Source: Jiella pelagia (GTDB taxonomy: Bacteria > Pseudomonadota > Alphaproteobacteria > Rhizobiales > Rhizobiaceae). From it: DNA of 64,000 bases. Shown one piece after another: positions 1-9,191 of this stretch (position 1 is its first letter; each line of letters starts with the position of its first letter). Location of the stretch: the NCBI RefSeq assembly GCF_026898155.1, contig NZ_CP114029.1, forward strand, positions 5,126,001 through 5,190,000, in the 5' to 3' direction. The translations under genes were made by a program, and so were the position numbers. Under the pieces are notes generated by a model. That model worked only from the letters and a program-made list of their open reading frames with translations. It searched no databases and was not told the origin of the DNA.

Positions 1-699
1 CTTGTAGCGGCCGGTCTCGGCGTCCCAGCCGTAGCAGGAGAGGATTGCCCGCTCGACAAGGCTGCCGGCGGTGCCGTTCGACGCCTCGATCAGCGCCGAG
101 CGCAAGGTCTCCGGCTCAAGCGAGACGAGATCGAGGGCGCGCAGGATGCGGCCGTTGGTATCGACGAGGAGTGCGCCTGCCGGGTGGGCGAACTGGTCAT
201 GTTCGGGGTCGTAGAAGGTCTTCAGTCCAGCCGCTTCGACCAGCCCGGCAGTGGTCACGGGATCGGCGGTGACGAAGGCGCTTCTCCCGAGCGTCGCGGC
301 CTCTGCGTTGCGCGCCAGCCAGGCATCCCGATCCGCCGCTGTGTCGCGCGCGTCGAAGCCGACGACGAGGGTCCGGTGGTCGAGTTCCCCCGCCCGGACA
401 AGGGCCTCCTCCGAGCCGGCGAGGACGTTGGCGGCGACGCCGCAGATCGTCGTGCAGGTGAAGTCGACGAAAGCGACGAGGCCGGGCCGGCCGCCGAGCC
501 GCTCGCCGAGCGTGCGGGTCTCGCCGGTCGCGTCGCTCAGCTGTGCATCGAACGGCAGGGCGCTGCCGGCTGTCGGGAAGAAGCCGACCGACGACAACTC
601 GTCGCGGGTGAGGCCGGCGAACGCAGGGGCGCATGCGAGGACCGACACGGCAATGGCGGCGATCAGGGCGGGCACTCTGCGGAGATGACGAGCGATCAT
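1..699 (-). CDS. SCO1/SenC family copper chaperone (3' end outside window)
   Basis: Periplasmic copper-binding thioredoxin-fold protein that helps build the CuA centre of cytochrome oxidase. The visible 233 residues start at an ATG at 697-699, followed by a signal peptide or membrane anchor (MIARHLRRVPALIAAIAVSVLA; cysteine just after it). The metal-binding motif C-x-x-x-C is seen as DFTCTTICGVAANVL around residues 88-92, and the thioredoxin fold continues to the window edge without a stop. The start overlaps the stop of the upstream gene (ATGA), so it is translated with the alternative complex III operon. Family knowledge places oxidase subunit genes downstream, which would lie before base 1. 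The family call rests on CxxxC plus context. Confidence 0.85.
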   Translation of the reverse strand, partial: MIARHLRRVPALIAAIAVSVLACAPAFAGLTRDELSSVGFFPTAGSALPFDAQLSDATGETRTLGERLGGRPGLVAFVDFTCTTICGVAANVLAGSEEALVRAGELDHRTLVVGFDARDTAADRDAWLARNAEAATLGRSAFVTADPVTTAGLVEAAGLKTFYDPEHDQFAHPAGALLVDTNGRILRALDLVSLEPETLRSALIEASNGTAGSLVERAILSCYGWDAETGRYK

Positions 700-1273
700 C
701 GTTCGACCCCCGAATTAACTTCCGGCGGCGGCTGGTAGTTGGGCGTTCCCTCGAACGCCTCAGCGGGAACGCGGGTCTGTTCGCCAAGGCCTGGCTGGCC
801 GGGGGGCGGCGCGCCTTCGATTTCCGGGCTCATCGCGCCGGTACGGGCGCCGGCGTCGAAGCTCACGCCACCGGGGGAGGCTGCGCCGTCTGGGCGCGCA
901 TGGCCCGAAGGCCGGCGCCATCCGGCACTTCGCTCTCCGGCAAGAGCGGCGCGTAAGGATCCGGTCTGGAAACGATGAGCCGCATCGCCTCGTCGATCGG
1001 AATTTTTGCCGATTGCGTCAGTTGCGCGTCGCCGGAAGCGTTCGATCGTTGGAGGTCGATCTTCGGCACGACCTGCAGGCGAGGACGCGGGAAATCCGTC
1101 ACGGACTGCGCGATCGTGTTGTTCGGCAGGTTTCCAAGCATGAACCAGAATGCGAAGCCGAGGATCGCCATGACGGTGATGGCGATGGCGAAGGCGAGAG
1201 CGACGGCGCCGACGATCGGGCGAACAGAGACGTCCGGGCTCAGCTGGTCGGGGGTCGGGGCTTCGCCGCTCAT
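696..1273 (-). CDS. Small single-TM protein of the alternative complex III operon (frameshifted)
   Basis: Unassigned membrane protein between actF and the SCO1 gene. Residues about 20-47 are one hydrophobic segment (VGAVALAFAIAITVMAILG); the rest is a proline-rich extracytoplasmic-type tail. As read, the frame stops at 863 after 136 residues. Adding one C to the C5 run at 873-877 extends it to 192 residues, ending in TGA at 696-698 that overlaps the SCO1 ATG as ATGA. Because the other junctions in this operon are ATGA overlaps too, the longer form is probably correct and the stop at 863 is a homopolymer error. The start overlaps the actF stop. A role in complex III or oxidase assembly is inferred from position only. 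Confidence 0.7.
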
Positions 1274-2349
1274 CGCGGGGCCTCCTGCTTTGCTCGCCGG
1301 TCTACTGGCGACCGGGCCGCGAGCGCGCCGACGGTCAGGACCAGCATCAGACCGATGGCACCGAGTATGGCGACCAAACAGAACAGGGTGCTCGCAACGT
1401 CTCGGAAGGGCGGGGCGAATTCGAAGAAGACGAACAGCGCGACGAAGGCGAGCGCGCAGTCGGCGGCGATCTTCGTATAGGCGGCGTCACGCCGAAGCTT
1501 GGTGCGGCTGAGGATCGCAAAGGCCGAAGCGGCGAGAAGCGCGCCGAGGATCGCCACCGCCTGCCAGGGAAACTCGCTGCGCAGAACGTAGTAGGCGACC
1601 TTCTCGGGCAGATTACCCGACCATTGCACGAGATACTGCATGAACTGCATGTAGACGAGGCCGAGGACGGTGACGAGGAGCAGCTTGGCGAAGTCGTCGC
1701 GCGGGCCGGGTGATCTGCCGGCGTCGGTGACGACCAGAAGGCCGAGGGCGAGGCTGAGCTGGGTGATCGCGAACATCGCGCCGAAGGTGGTCGACGACCA
1801 GTGCGGCTCCAGCGACATGATCCAGTCGATCGAGGCGAAATGGACGGAGATCGCATAGAAGGCGATGGAAAAGCCGCTGGCGAGACGGCCCTGCGGGCCG
1901 AAGCCCGCCGCCAGGATGGCGATCACCGACCAGCCGGCGAGGATGACGATCGCCCTCACGCCGAAGAACAACGGGTTGAGGTAGAGCGCGGCGACGTCGG
2001 GTTTTTCGGCGAGACCAGAGCCGTCCGCCCAAGGCCAGACCAGCGGCTGCACGAGGATGACGACGAGGCCGAGAATAGCGACGAACGGCACCGTCGCGGC
2101 AAGGCCTTCGAGGGCGGGGCGGGCAGCATCGCCCCAGCGACCGCGGGTCAGCCGGTGGGTGTGGACGAGAATGCTGGCTCCCATGCCGGCGGAGATCGCG
2201 ACGATCCAGCCGGCGACGAAAGCTCTCGCGACGGCGGCGGGGAAGACTAGGGCCAGCGCGACAAGGAGGAGCGCAATCAGCCCGAACAGCCGCAGCGAAA
2301 CCGGGGTGTTGGCGCCGAGATTGCGCTGGATCCAGGCTGACGGGTTCAT
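1270..2349 (-). CDS. actF: Alternative complex III subunit ActF
   Basis: Integral membrane subunit of quinol:cytochrome c/electron acceptor oxidoreductase (alternative complex III). The 359-residue protein is mostly hydrophobic helices (about ten segments) beginning LRLFGLIALLLVALALVFP. It is the small NrfD-like paralogue of ActC with segments such as FYAISVHFASIDWIMSLEP typical of the family. The ATG overlaps the actE stop (ATGA) and its own stop overlaps the next start, so it is translationally coupled on both sides. Identification rests on hydrophobic pattern, operon position after ActE and the family motif; catalytic detail is not visible. Confidence 0.88.
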   Translation of the reverse strand: MNPSAWIQRNLGANTPVSLRLFGLIALLLVALALVFPAAVARAFVAGWIVAISAGMGASILVHTHRLTRGRWGDAARPALEGLAATVPFVAILGLVVILVQPLVWPWADGSGLAEKPDVAALYLNPLFFGVRAIVILAGWSVIAILAAGFGPQGRLASGFSIAFYAISVHFASIDWIMSLEPHWSSTTFGAMFAITQLSLALGLLVVTDAGRSPGPRDDFAKLLLVTVLGLVYMQFMQYLVQWSGNLPEKVAYYVLRSEFPWQAVAILGALLAASAFAILSRTKLRRDAAYTKIAADCALAFVALFVFFEFAPPFRDVASTLFCLVAILGAIGLMLVLTVGALAARSPVDRRAKQEAPR

Positions 2350-2942
2350 CGCGCGCCCTCCCGGTTGCTGAATGGTGCATCGGCATTGCCTGCTTCGGGA
2401 GTGCCTTGCGCACCATTCGCAGGGATTGCCGACGCGACATCCCGCGGCGCGCCGGTCTGGGAGACCTGCAGGGCGCGGATATAGGCGGCGATGGCCCAGC
2501 GGTCGCGGGGCTCGACGCGGGCGGCGTAGGAGTACATCACCCCCCAGCCATTGCTGATGACGTCAACGAAATGCTGCGGATCGGCGGCGAGCAGCCGCGG
2601 CTCCATGTAAGAGGGCGGCTGCGGGAAGCCGCGCTCGACGATGATGCCGTCGCCGTGGCCGGCGAGGCCGTGACAGGGCGTGCAGTAGATCGCGTATTGC
2701 TCCTGCCCGCGCTGCAGCAGCGCTTCGTCGACGCGCGGGCGCTCTGCGAGGGCAGCGATGCGGGCGGGCTCGTTGCGCGACACCGTGCCTAAGGGGATTT
2801 CGCGCGCAGCGGCATTGTCGGGAAAGGCCGCGGCGGTGGAATAGGTCTTCAGCTTCGGCTGCGTCTCCATGCTCTGCTGCTCGCAGGCGGCGAGGGAGGC
2901 GAGGGCGAGGATTGCGAGAAGGATGGGGAGGGGGCGGGACAC
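2346..2942 (-). CDS. actE: Alternative complex III subunit ActE, monohaem cytochrome c lipoprotein
   Basis: Membrane-anchored cytochrome c of alternative complex III, passing electrons from the iron-sulfur/haem subunits to the terminal acceptor. It carries a lipoprotein signal (LPILLAILALASLAAC, lipobox LAAC) and one c-type haem site CTPCH in YCTPCHGLAGHGDG, then a proline/alanine-rich tail. The frame is open up to an ATG at 3299 that overlaps actD (ATGA), but that would place about 119 residues, including a REP-like repeat, before the signal peptide. The GTG at 2940-2942 gives VSRPLPILL directly before the hydrophobic core and is preferred; an ATG near 3050 is another option. The stop overlaps actF. 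Confidence 0.85.
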   Translation of the reverse strand: MSRPLPILLAILALASLAACEQQSMETQPKLKTYSTAAAFPDNAAAREIPLGTVSRNEPARIAALAERPRVDEALLQRGQEQYAIYCTPCHGLAGHGDGIIVERGFPQPPSYMEPRLLAADPQHFVDVISNGWGVMYSYAARVEPRDRWAIAAYIRALQVSQTGAPRDVASAIPANGAQGTPEAGNADAPFSNREGAR

Positions 2943-3065
2943 GAATGTCGTGGCGCCAATGATGAGCGATGGGTCGGTGTCTGTCGACACGCCGCTGCCG
3001 GGCAAGCGCTTCCCGCGCCCACTTTCGGCGGCTTGTCCGGATGAGGCCATGCCATTCACGCGGCC

Positions 3066-3195
3066 GTCATTCTCGGGCCCCGTCCCGGGAATCCAGGGAT
3101 CGACGGGCGCCAATCTTTGCCTCTTGGACGGGAATTGCGTCACTGAAGGTTGCGGAAACCGCCCCTGGATTCTCGGGACGGGGCCCGAGAATGAC
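3066..3195. repeat. REP/BIME-like inverted repeat between actD and actE
   Basis: Two 33-base arms (3066-3098 and 3163-3195) are reverse complements at 32 of 33 positions, separated by 64 bases. Each arm is itself nearly palindromic around the core ATTCTCGGG...CCCGAGAAT, the layout of alphaproteobacterial repetitive extragenic palindromes. It sits between the actD stop and the signal peptide of ActE and stays open in the actE frame. No second copy was seen in the window. Confidence 0.8.
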
Positions 3196-3295
3196 GATGC
3201 GGGGGTGGGGGCGCTCATCCTGATGCGCTGCGCATAGCCAGAACAGCACCGGTTCTCTGCGGACCGAAACCGGCTCTCGATGGTTGGCCGCCAGC

Positions 3296-3847
3296 TCATG
3301 CCACCCGCTCCCGGACCGTCAGGGCGCCATGGTGGCGGAGGAGATCACTCAAGGCGCGGTCGACGACGGGATCCGACGTGTTCACGGGATCGAGTTCGAT
3401 CTCCAGCATGAAGCGGTCGTCGCTGGCCCGCTCGATGCCGTCCCAGTCGAAGACCGGGTTGTAGAGCTTGCCGAGGCGGCCGGTGACGACGAGGGTGACA
3501 AAGCCGCCGATCGCCGCCGACAGGATGGTGATCTCGAAGGTCGTCAGCATGAAGGTTGGCCAGGCATTGTAGGGGCGGCCGCCGGAGTTGAACGGATAGG
3601 CCTCCACCGACGACCAGTATTGCAGGAAGAACATCAGCGCCGCGCCGACCGCCGCGGCGGCGACCATCACGGTGCGCACCGGCGAGGGCCGCGCGCCTTG
3701 CGCGGCGGCGATCTCCTCGATGCCGGGGATCGAATAGGGCGTGTAGGTCTCGAAGCGCCGGCCCCCCTGCGCCTTCGCCATCGCCCGGACGGCGTCCGTC
3801 AGCGCGTCGGCGGTGGAAAATTCGGCGAAGAGCATCCGCGGTTTCAT
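3296..3847 (-). CDS. actD: Alternative complex III subunit ActD (DUF3341)
   Basis: Small membrane subunit of alternative complex III, 183 residues. An N-terminal soluble domain (MLFAEFSTADALTDAVRAM, then YTPYSIPGIEEI, the family signature) is followed by two membrane helices around residues 58-78 and 98-120 with the loop GGRPYNAWPTFM between them, then a cytoplasmic C-terminal tail. The ATG overlaps the actC stop (ATGA at 3844-3847). Normal length for the family and in the expected operon position. Confidence 0.9.
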   Translation of the reverse strand: MKPRMLFAEFSTADALTDAVRAMAKAQGGRRFETYTPYSIPGIEEIAAAQGARPSPVRTVMVAAAAVGAALMFFLQYWSSVEAYPFNSGGRPYNAWPTFMLTTFEITILSAAIGGFVTLVVTGRLGKLYNPVFDWDGIERASDDRFMLEIELDPVNTSDPVVDRALSDLLRHHGALTVRERVA

Positions 3848-5232
3848 CGCGCCGCGCCCTCCTTGTGGGCGAGTTCGCGGATCTCGTGGATCGTGGCGGT
3901 CGGGATGACCTTGGCGAAGACGAAGAACAGGAAGCAGAACAGGCCGAAGCTGCCGAGAAACAGCGACCAGTCCCAGAAGGTGGGGACATAGGTCGAATCG
4001 GTCGCGGGCAGGAAGCCATGGCTCAGCGTGTTCATGTTGATCAGGATGCGTTCCAGCCACATGCCGAGATTGATCAGGACGCCGGCGATGAAGAGGATCA
4101 CCAGATTGCGGCGGCAGAGGCGGAACCAGAAGAGCTGCGGCACGGCGCCGTTGCAGGCGAGCATCAGCCAGTAGAGCCACCAGTACTGGCCGGTGAACTG
4201 CGCCACCACATGCGCGCGGTCAACCTCGCTGCCCGTGTACCAGGCGTTGAACCATTCGAACGAATAGGAGAACGTCATCACCAGTCCGCCGAACAGCATG
4301 ATCTTGGCCATGGCGTCGAGATGGTTGCGGGTGATGATCGCTTCCAGCCGCAGGCCCCAGCGGATCGGGATGGTCAGGGTGACGACCATGGCGAAGCCGG
4401 AAAACATCGCGCCGACGACGAAGTAGGGTGGGAAGATCGTCTCCTGCCAGCCGGGCATCAGCGTCGCGGCATAGTCGAGCCCGACGACCGAGTGGATCGA
4501 GATCACCAGCGGCACGCCGAGGGCGGCCATGGCGTAGTAATAGGCGTTGAAGGCCCGCCATTGGCGCGACGAACCGGTCCAGCCCAGCGCGAAGAGGCCG
4601 TAGGCGACCTTGACGGCCTTCGTCTTCGCCCGGTCGCGCAGGGTGGCGAGATCCGGGATCAGGCCGGTGTACCAGAACAGCAGCGAAAACAGGACGTAAC
4701 AGGCGATCGCGAACATGTCCCAGACGAGCGGCGAGCGCCATTGCGGCCACAGATCCATGGTGTTCGGATAGGGCGCCATGAAGTAGACCAGCCAGGGCCG
4801 GCCGACATGCAGGAGCGGGAACAGCCCGGCGATCGAGGCAGCGAACAGCGTCATCGCCTCGGCGTAACGGTTGATCGAGGCGCGCCACTTCTGCCGGGTG
4901 AGGAGCAGCATCGAGGAGATCAGCGTGCCGGCATTGCCAATGCCGATCCACCAGACGTAGTTGGCGACGGCATAGCCCCAGACGACCTCGGAATTGATCC
5001 CCCAGATGCCGACGCCTTCGGCGAGCAGCACCCAGATCGAGACGACGAGCAGGATCACGCCGAGAAATGAAACGCCGACCAGCGCCATCCACAGCCGAGT
5101 CGGCCGGGCGAAGACGGCTCCGACCACCTCGTCAGTGATCGAGCGGTAGCCCATCTCGGCCGGCATCAGGCCATCGCGGGTGCGGCCGTGCTCGGCGATC
5201 AGGTCTCGGCCGGAGAGGGACGTGTCGCTCAT
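3844..5232 (-). CDS. actC: Alternative complex III subunit ActC (NrfD-like quinol-binding membrane subunit)
   Basis: Large integral membrane subunit of about ten helices, expected to hold the quinol site. The 462-residue protein starts at the ATG overlapping the actB stop (MSDTSLSGRDLIAEHG). Family landmarks are YVWWIGIGNAGTLISS, HVGRPW, VSIHSVVGLDYA and FEWFNAWYTGSE. The frame remains open further upstream to 5505, but that extension only overlaps actB in another frame and is not used. The protein complements ActF as the second NrfD-like subunit. Confidence 0.92.
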   Translation of the reverse strand: MSDTSLSGRDLIAEHGRTRDGLMPAEMGYRSITDEVVGAVFARPTRLWMALVGVSFLGVILLVVSIWVLLAEGVGIWGINSEVVWGYAVANYVWWIGIGNAGTLISSMLLLTRQKWRASINRYAEAMTLFAASIAGLFPLLHVGRPWLVYFMAPYPNTMDLWPQWRSPLVWDMFAIACYVLFSLLFWYTGLIPDLATLRDRAKTKAVKVAYGLFALGWTGSSRQWRAFNAYYYAMAALGVPLVISIHSVVGLDYAATLMPGWQETIFPPYFVVGAMFSGFAMVVTLTIPIRWGLRLEAIITRNHLDAMAKIMLFGGLVMTFSYSFEWFNAWYTGSEVDRAHVVAQFTGQYWWLYWLMLACNGAVPQLFWFRLCRRNLVILFIAGVLINLGMWLERILINMNTLSHGFLPATDSTYVPTFWDWSLFLGSFGLFCFLFFVFAKVIPTATIHEIRELAHKEGAAR

Positions 5233-8204
5233 CCGTCCTCCCGGTCTTCGCCCAGCCGGTTGATCACCTTGGCGAGGTAGGTGGTGCGCGGCCGCGTGCC
5301 GAGTTCTTCGAGAAGCGCGTAGTGATGGGGCTCGCGCCTCTGCGCGTTGACGCTGGAGCCGGCCTCGGAAAGGTTGCCGAAGCTGATCGCCTGGGTCGGG
5401 CAGGCCTGCTGGCAGGCGGTCACGACCTCGCCTTCGGCGATCGTCCCATCCTCGCGGATCGCCTCCCGCCTGGCGCCTGAAATGCGCTGGACGCAGTAGG
5501 TGCACTTTTCCATGACGCCGCGGGCCCGCACTGTCACGTCCGGGTTATGGACGGCATGCACCATCGGGTCGCCGAGATCAGCGAATTCCTGGCCGTTGTT
5601 GTAGGCGAAGAAGTTGAAGCGGCGGACCTTGTAGGGGCAGTTGGCCTGGCAGTCCCTGGTGCCGATGCAGCGATTGTAGACCTGGACGTTGAGGCCTTCG
5701 CTGTCGTGGATCGCCGCCCCGACCGGGCACATCGGCTCGCATGGCGCCTTTTCGCAATGCATGCAGGGGACGGGCTGCGAGGCGGTGGAGACCGCCTCGT
5801 CCTCGCCGGTGTAATAGGTGTCGACGCGCAGCCAGTGCATGTCGCGGCCGCGGCGGATTTCTGCCGGGCCGACCACCGGCACGTTGTTTTCCGCCTGGCA
5901 GGCGACGACGCAAGCCGAACAGTTGATGCAGGCGGTCTGGTCGATGACCATCGCCCATTCATAGGGCCCGCGGGGGAACTCCGGGAAGAGCGTCGGCGGG
6001 ACCTTCTCCTCGCGCTGCAGGTCGAGGGCCGTGCCGGCAAATTCAGACAATGCGACTTCGCGAACGATCTCGCGGCCATGCATCTGGTGGGTGTGCTGGG
6101 TGAGGGCAAGCTCGACAGACGCGCCGGTGACGCTGACGTCGACTGCGCGCATCCACAAGGCGTCGGTGGTCCGCAGCGGCCCGACATCGGCGCCGATGCC
6201 TCGGGCGATCGAGCCGAAGCGCCGGCCATAGCCGAGGGTGAGGCCGATGGTGCCGCGGGCGACGCCCGGCACGGCGATGAGCGGGATCAGCACGGGTCCG
6301 AGATCGGCATCGGCTTCACCCGAGGCGGTGATCGAGACGAGCGCCCCATCGGCGACGCCGAGCGCCTCGACGTCCTTGGGGTTCATCGCCGCCGCGTTGC
6401 CCCAGACCTCCTTGGTGATCGGCCGGGGAAGCTCCTGCAGCCAGGCATTGTTGGAAAAGCGGCCGTCCCAGACCGCAGGATCGGGCAGGATGACGGCCTC
6501 GAAGCCCGCCATCTGCGGCGCTTCGGAGGATTGCACCGGCGTTGCAGCCGTCGCCAGTGTCGGGGCCTCGCCGGTCTCGGTCTCGGTTCCAAGGATCGTG
6601 CCGCGCGCCAGGACGGTGCGCCAGAAGGTCTCGAAGTCGCCGGCGTCTCCGCTCTCCCGAGAGCCGAATTCTCCGGCTTCGAAGCGCTCGCGCCAGTTGG
6701 CGAGCACGATCTCGTGGCCGGAGCGGTTCACCTCGCCGCCGAGCGCGGCGAGGACGGAGAGGGGCGAATGCCCTTCGTAGAGCGGCGAGACGAGGGGCTG
6801 GACGATCGAGGCGAGACCCGTCGCCGTGAGGGCGTCGCTCCATTCCTCCAGCGGATGCAGCTGCGGCACGTGCCACAGGCACTGTTCGCTGGTCTCGTCC
6901 TCGTAGAGCGAATGATGAACGCTGAACGGCACCTTCTGCAGCGCGTCTTCGAAGGCGATGTCCGCGGGCGCCGAATAGATCGGGTTGGTGCCGAGGATGA
7001 AGAGGTCGGAGACTGCTCCCGCCGCCATTGCGGAGGTCAGTTCGGACAGCGATTCGAGCTTCGATTCCGACAGCCGCGGCGGCAGGACCGAGACCGTTTC
7101 GCCGAGTGAACCGAGATGGGCGTTGACCCGGTGGGCGAGGGCATGAACCGCCGGCGGCTGGGCCTCGCCGACGGTCAGGAGAGCGCTTCCGCCGGCCTCC
7201 CGCAAGGCTTTCGCTGCGGCTGCGGCGAAGCGCATTTCGCGCTCGTTCAAGCCACCCGCGCTTTCGATCCCCGCAACGCCGAGCCGCGCGGCAATGGCGG
7301 CTGCGAGGGCGGGAATGCGGCTGCGGCGGCAGGCGAGGCGCTCGTCGGCCGTGCCGCCCGTCGCCGTCAGCACCGGCTCGGCGACGAGGAGCGGCGCCAT
7401 GGTCGTCGACCCCGCGCGGACCCGGCGCCTGTCGATCACTCCCCGCGACAGCCGCACCTGCTCGGGGCCGGGCCCGAGGATGTCGTGGTCGAGACAGACG
7501 AAGGCGCTCGCCCGGCCCGGCATGAGATGCACCCGGCCGGGCGTGCCGAAAGCGGCCGCAATGCCCTGGCGCTGGTTCTCCCGGGAGATCGGCTCGAAGA
7601 CGGCGAGGCGCATCCTCGGGTAGTCACGCTGCAGGCCTTGCAGCAGGCGCTCGGCCGTCGGCGAACTGGTCTCGCCGACGAGGAGCGCCAGGCCCTCGCC
7701 GCCGGTCCGGGACCATTCGGCGCGGCGGGCAACGACCGCCTGGAGGAAGGCATCGTAGGTGGAGAACTTTCCCTCGCGGCGCACCAGCGAGGCGCGGCCG
7801 GGATCGTAGAGCGACAGCACCATCGCCTGATGGAAGGCGTCGGTGGCGCCCATGGAGTTCGGGTGGTCGGGATTGCCCTCGATCTTGGTCGGGCGGCCCT
7901 CATGGCTCTCGGCCAGAAGACCGGTGGCGACGCCGTTGAGGTCGAAGGCGGTGGCGAAATACTGCGGCTGGCCTGCGACGAGGCCTTCCGGCATCTCGAC
8001 GTAGGGGACGATCTCCTCATGCGGCGCGCTGCAGGCGGCCAGTGGCAGGGCGGCCGAAAGTCCGAGGAATTTCAGCACCGAACGCCGATCGAAGCCGTCG
8101 CGCGCGACCTTGAGGAGTTCGCCGTCCTCAACCGGCATGTGACCGGCCGTCTCGCCGATCATGGCCTCGCGGGTCCCATAGGGGGCGGCGTTCGCGGCGC
8201 TCAT
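5229..8204 (-). CDS. actB: Alternative complex III subunit ActB (molybdopterin-oxidoreductase-like and ferredoxin-like fusion)
   Basis: Periplasm-facing iron-sulfur subunit, 991 residues. The N-terminus has a twin-arginine type signal (DRRSVLKFLGLSAALPLAAC near residues 39-58). Residues about 60-720 resemble the molybdopterin oxidoreductase fold, which in ActB is known to lack the cofactor. The C-terminal part holds four cysteine clusters: CINCSACVVAC, CMHCEKAPCEPMC, CIGTRDCQANC and CTYC...CQQAC, matching three 4Fe-4S and one 3Fe-4S centres of the family. The start at 8204 is chosen because it overlaps the actA stop (ATGA); earlier in-frame codons lie inside actA. It transfers electrons from the quinol site to the haem subunits. 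Confidence 0.93.
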   Translation of the reverse strand: MSAANAAPYGTREAMIGETAGHMPVEDGELLKVARDGFDRRSVLKFLGLSAALPLAACSAPHEEIVPYVEMPEGLVAGQPQYFATAFDLNGVATGLLAESHEGRPTKIEGNPDHPNSMGATDAFHQAMVLSLYDPGRASLVRREGKFSTYDAFLQAVVARRAEWSRTGGEGLALLVGETSSPTAERLLQGLQRDYPRMRLAVFEPISRENQRQGIAAAFGTPGRVHLMPGRASAFVCLDHDILGPGPEQVRLSRGVIDRRRVRAGSTTMAPLLVAEPVLTATGGTADERLACRRSRIPALAAAIAARLGVAGIESAGGLNEREMRFAAAAAKALREAGGSALLTVGEAQPPAVHALAHRVNAHLGSLGETVSVLPPRLSESKLESLSELTSAMAAGAVSDLFILGTNPIYSAPADIAFEDALQKVPFSVHHSLYEDETSEQCLWHVPQLHPLEEWSDALTATGLASIVQPLVSPLYEGHSPLSVLAALGGEVNRSGHEIVLANWRERFEAGEFGSRESGDAGDFETFWRTVLARGTILGTETETGEAPTLATAATPVQSSEAPQMAGFEAVILPDPAVWDGRFSNNAWLQELPRPITKEVWGNAAAMNPKDVEALGVADGALVSITASGEADADLGPVLIPLIAVPGVARGTIGLTLGYGRRFGSIARGIGADVGPLRTTDALWMRAVDVSVTGASVELALTQHTHQMHGREIVREVALSEFAGTALDLQREEKVPPTLFPEFPRGPYEWAMVIDQTACINCSACVVACQAENNVPVVGPAEIRRGRDMHWLRVDTYYTGEDEAVSTASQPVPCMHCEKAPCEPMCPVGAAIHDSEGLNVQVYNRCIGTRDCQANCPYKVRRFNFFAYNNGQEFADLGDPMVHAVHNPDVTVRARGVMEKCTYCVQRISGARREAIREDGTIAEGEVVTACQQACPTQAISFGNLSEAGSSVNAQRREPHHYALLEELGTRPRTTYLAKVINRLGEDREDG

Positions 8205-8858
8205 CGGTGGCACACGGAGCAGTCGGTCAGATGATCGGGGCGGATTCCGTAGTGCTTCAGCAGGATGGCGCCTTTCTCCTCCTGGTCGGCCGGCTTCTGC
8301 CAGGCCGTGTCGAAGATATCGCTTTCCGGGCGAAGATTCTTGGCGGGATCTCGGTGGCAATCGAGGCACCAGCTCATCGACAGCGGCTCAGCCTTGGCGA
8401 TCAGCGGCATGTCGGCGACGTTGCCGTGGCAGGAAGAGCAGCCGACGCCATTGGTGACGTGAACCGAATGGTCGAAATAGACGTAGTCGGCGAGGTCGTG
8501 GACGCGCTGCCAGTGGATCGGCGTGTTCGTCGCGAGGCTGACGCGAACCGGCGCGAGCATCTCGGCGTTCGTCCAGAGCTGGGAATGGCAGGTCATGCAG
8601 GTTTCGGTCGGCGGCAGGCCCGCAAACGCGGCCTTCTCGACCTGGGTGTGGCAATAGCGGCAGTCGAGGCCGAGCCTCGCCGGCATGATGGCGATGGGAA
8701 AAGGGAACCGGTTGCGGAATGTAGTTGCCGACATCGGTGTAGTAGCTCGACCGGACGTAGGCATAGGCCGAGATCGCGGCGAACCCGACGGTGCCGGCGA
8801 TTCCGAGCAGGGCGACGGGCAAAAACAGGTTTGCACGCTGCCGGAAGATCTGCGCCAA
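8201..8858 (-). CDS. actA: Alternative complex III subunit ActA, pentahaem cytochrome c (frameshifted at a GAGCTC-type site)
   Basis: Membrane-anchored multihaem cytochrome that begins the act operon. One transmembrane helix (residues about 11-35, LFLPVALLGIAGTVGFAAIS) is followed by five CxxCH sites: CRYCH (66), CMTCH (87), CSSCH (140), CLDCH (164) and CSVCH (213). The frame breaks at 8672-8678 where the plus strand reads GAGCCTC; with GAGCTC the protein reads PFSHRHHAGELGLDC, the family sequence just before the first haem, and totals 218 residues. The start at 8858 gives MAQIFRQRANLF, typical for ActA. The stop overlaps actB. Confidence 0.9.
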
Positions 8859-9191
8859 GCCCCGCCCCCTGTTCCTCGCATGTTTGGCTGCTTCTCCAAG
8901 GGAGCTAGGTTTTGCCGCACCACCGGCAACGTAAGTGGGACTCAGTTTTTAGACCGTTTCCAGTCGTGGGAACGGAGTTTGGCGCCGGTGCTGCGGGAAG
9001 GGAGGTTGGCCGAGCCTCCAACGCGGCGAGCGGCAACGCTGCCTTCGCTGGGAGATTGCGCCACGGTCGTGCCGCAGTCGGGTTGGTGCGCCCGGCCTGC
9101 CCTTGAGTGCAGGCCGGGACCATGCCGCTGTCGGCCCAGTCCGAGATGATGCAGCCGCCGTCGCCTGCATCGTTGATGCCTTTCCGGCGGA
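8859..9191. other. Intergenic region upstream of the act operon
   Basis: A stretch of 333 bases between actA and the alcohol dehydrogenase. It must hold the act operon promoter, but no convincing -35/-10 pair was recognised. The only structure seen is the strong hairpin at 9091-9118. Confidence 0.5.
9091..9118 (-). terminator. GC-rich hairpin after the alcohol dehydrogenase, possible terminator
   Basis: A perfect 10-base stem (CCCGGCCTGC at 9091-9100 with GCAGGCCGGG at 9109-9118) closes an 8-base loop, 73 bases past the alcohol dehydrogenase stop. No T-run follows on the minus strand, so intrinsic termination is uncertain; it could be a transcript-end stabiliser. Confidence 0.45.

Noticed and set aside
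2946..3299. ActE start at the ATG overlapping actD
   Set aside because: It would place about 119 residues, including a REP-like palindrome, ahead of the lipoprotein signal peptide; a start next to the signal is more likely.
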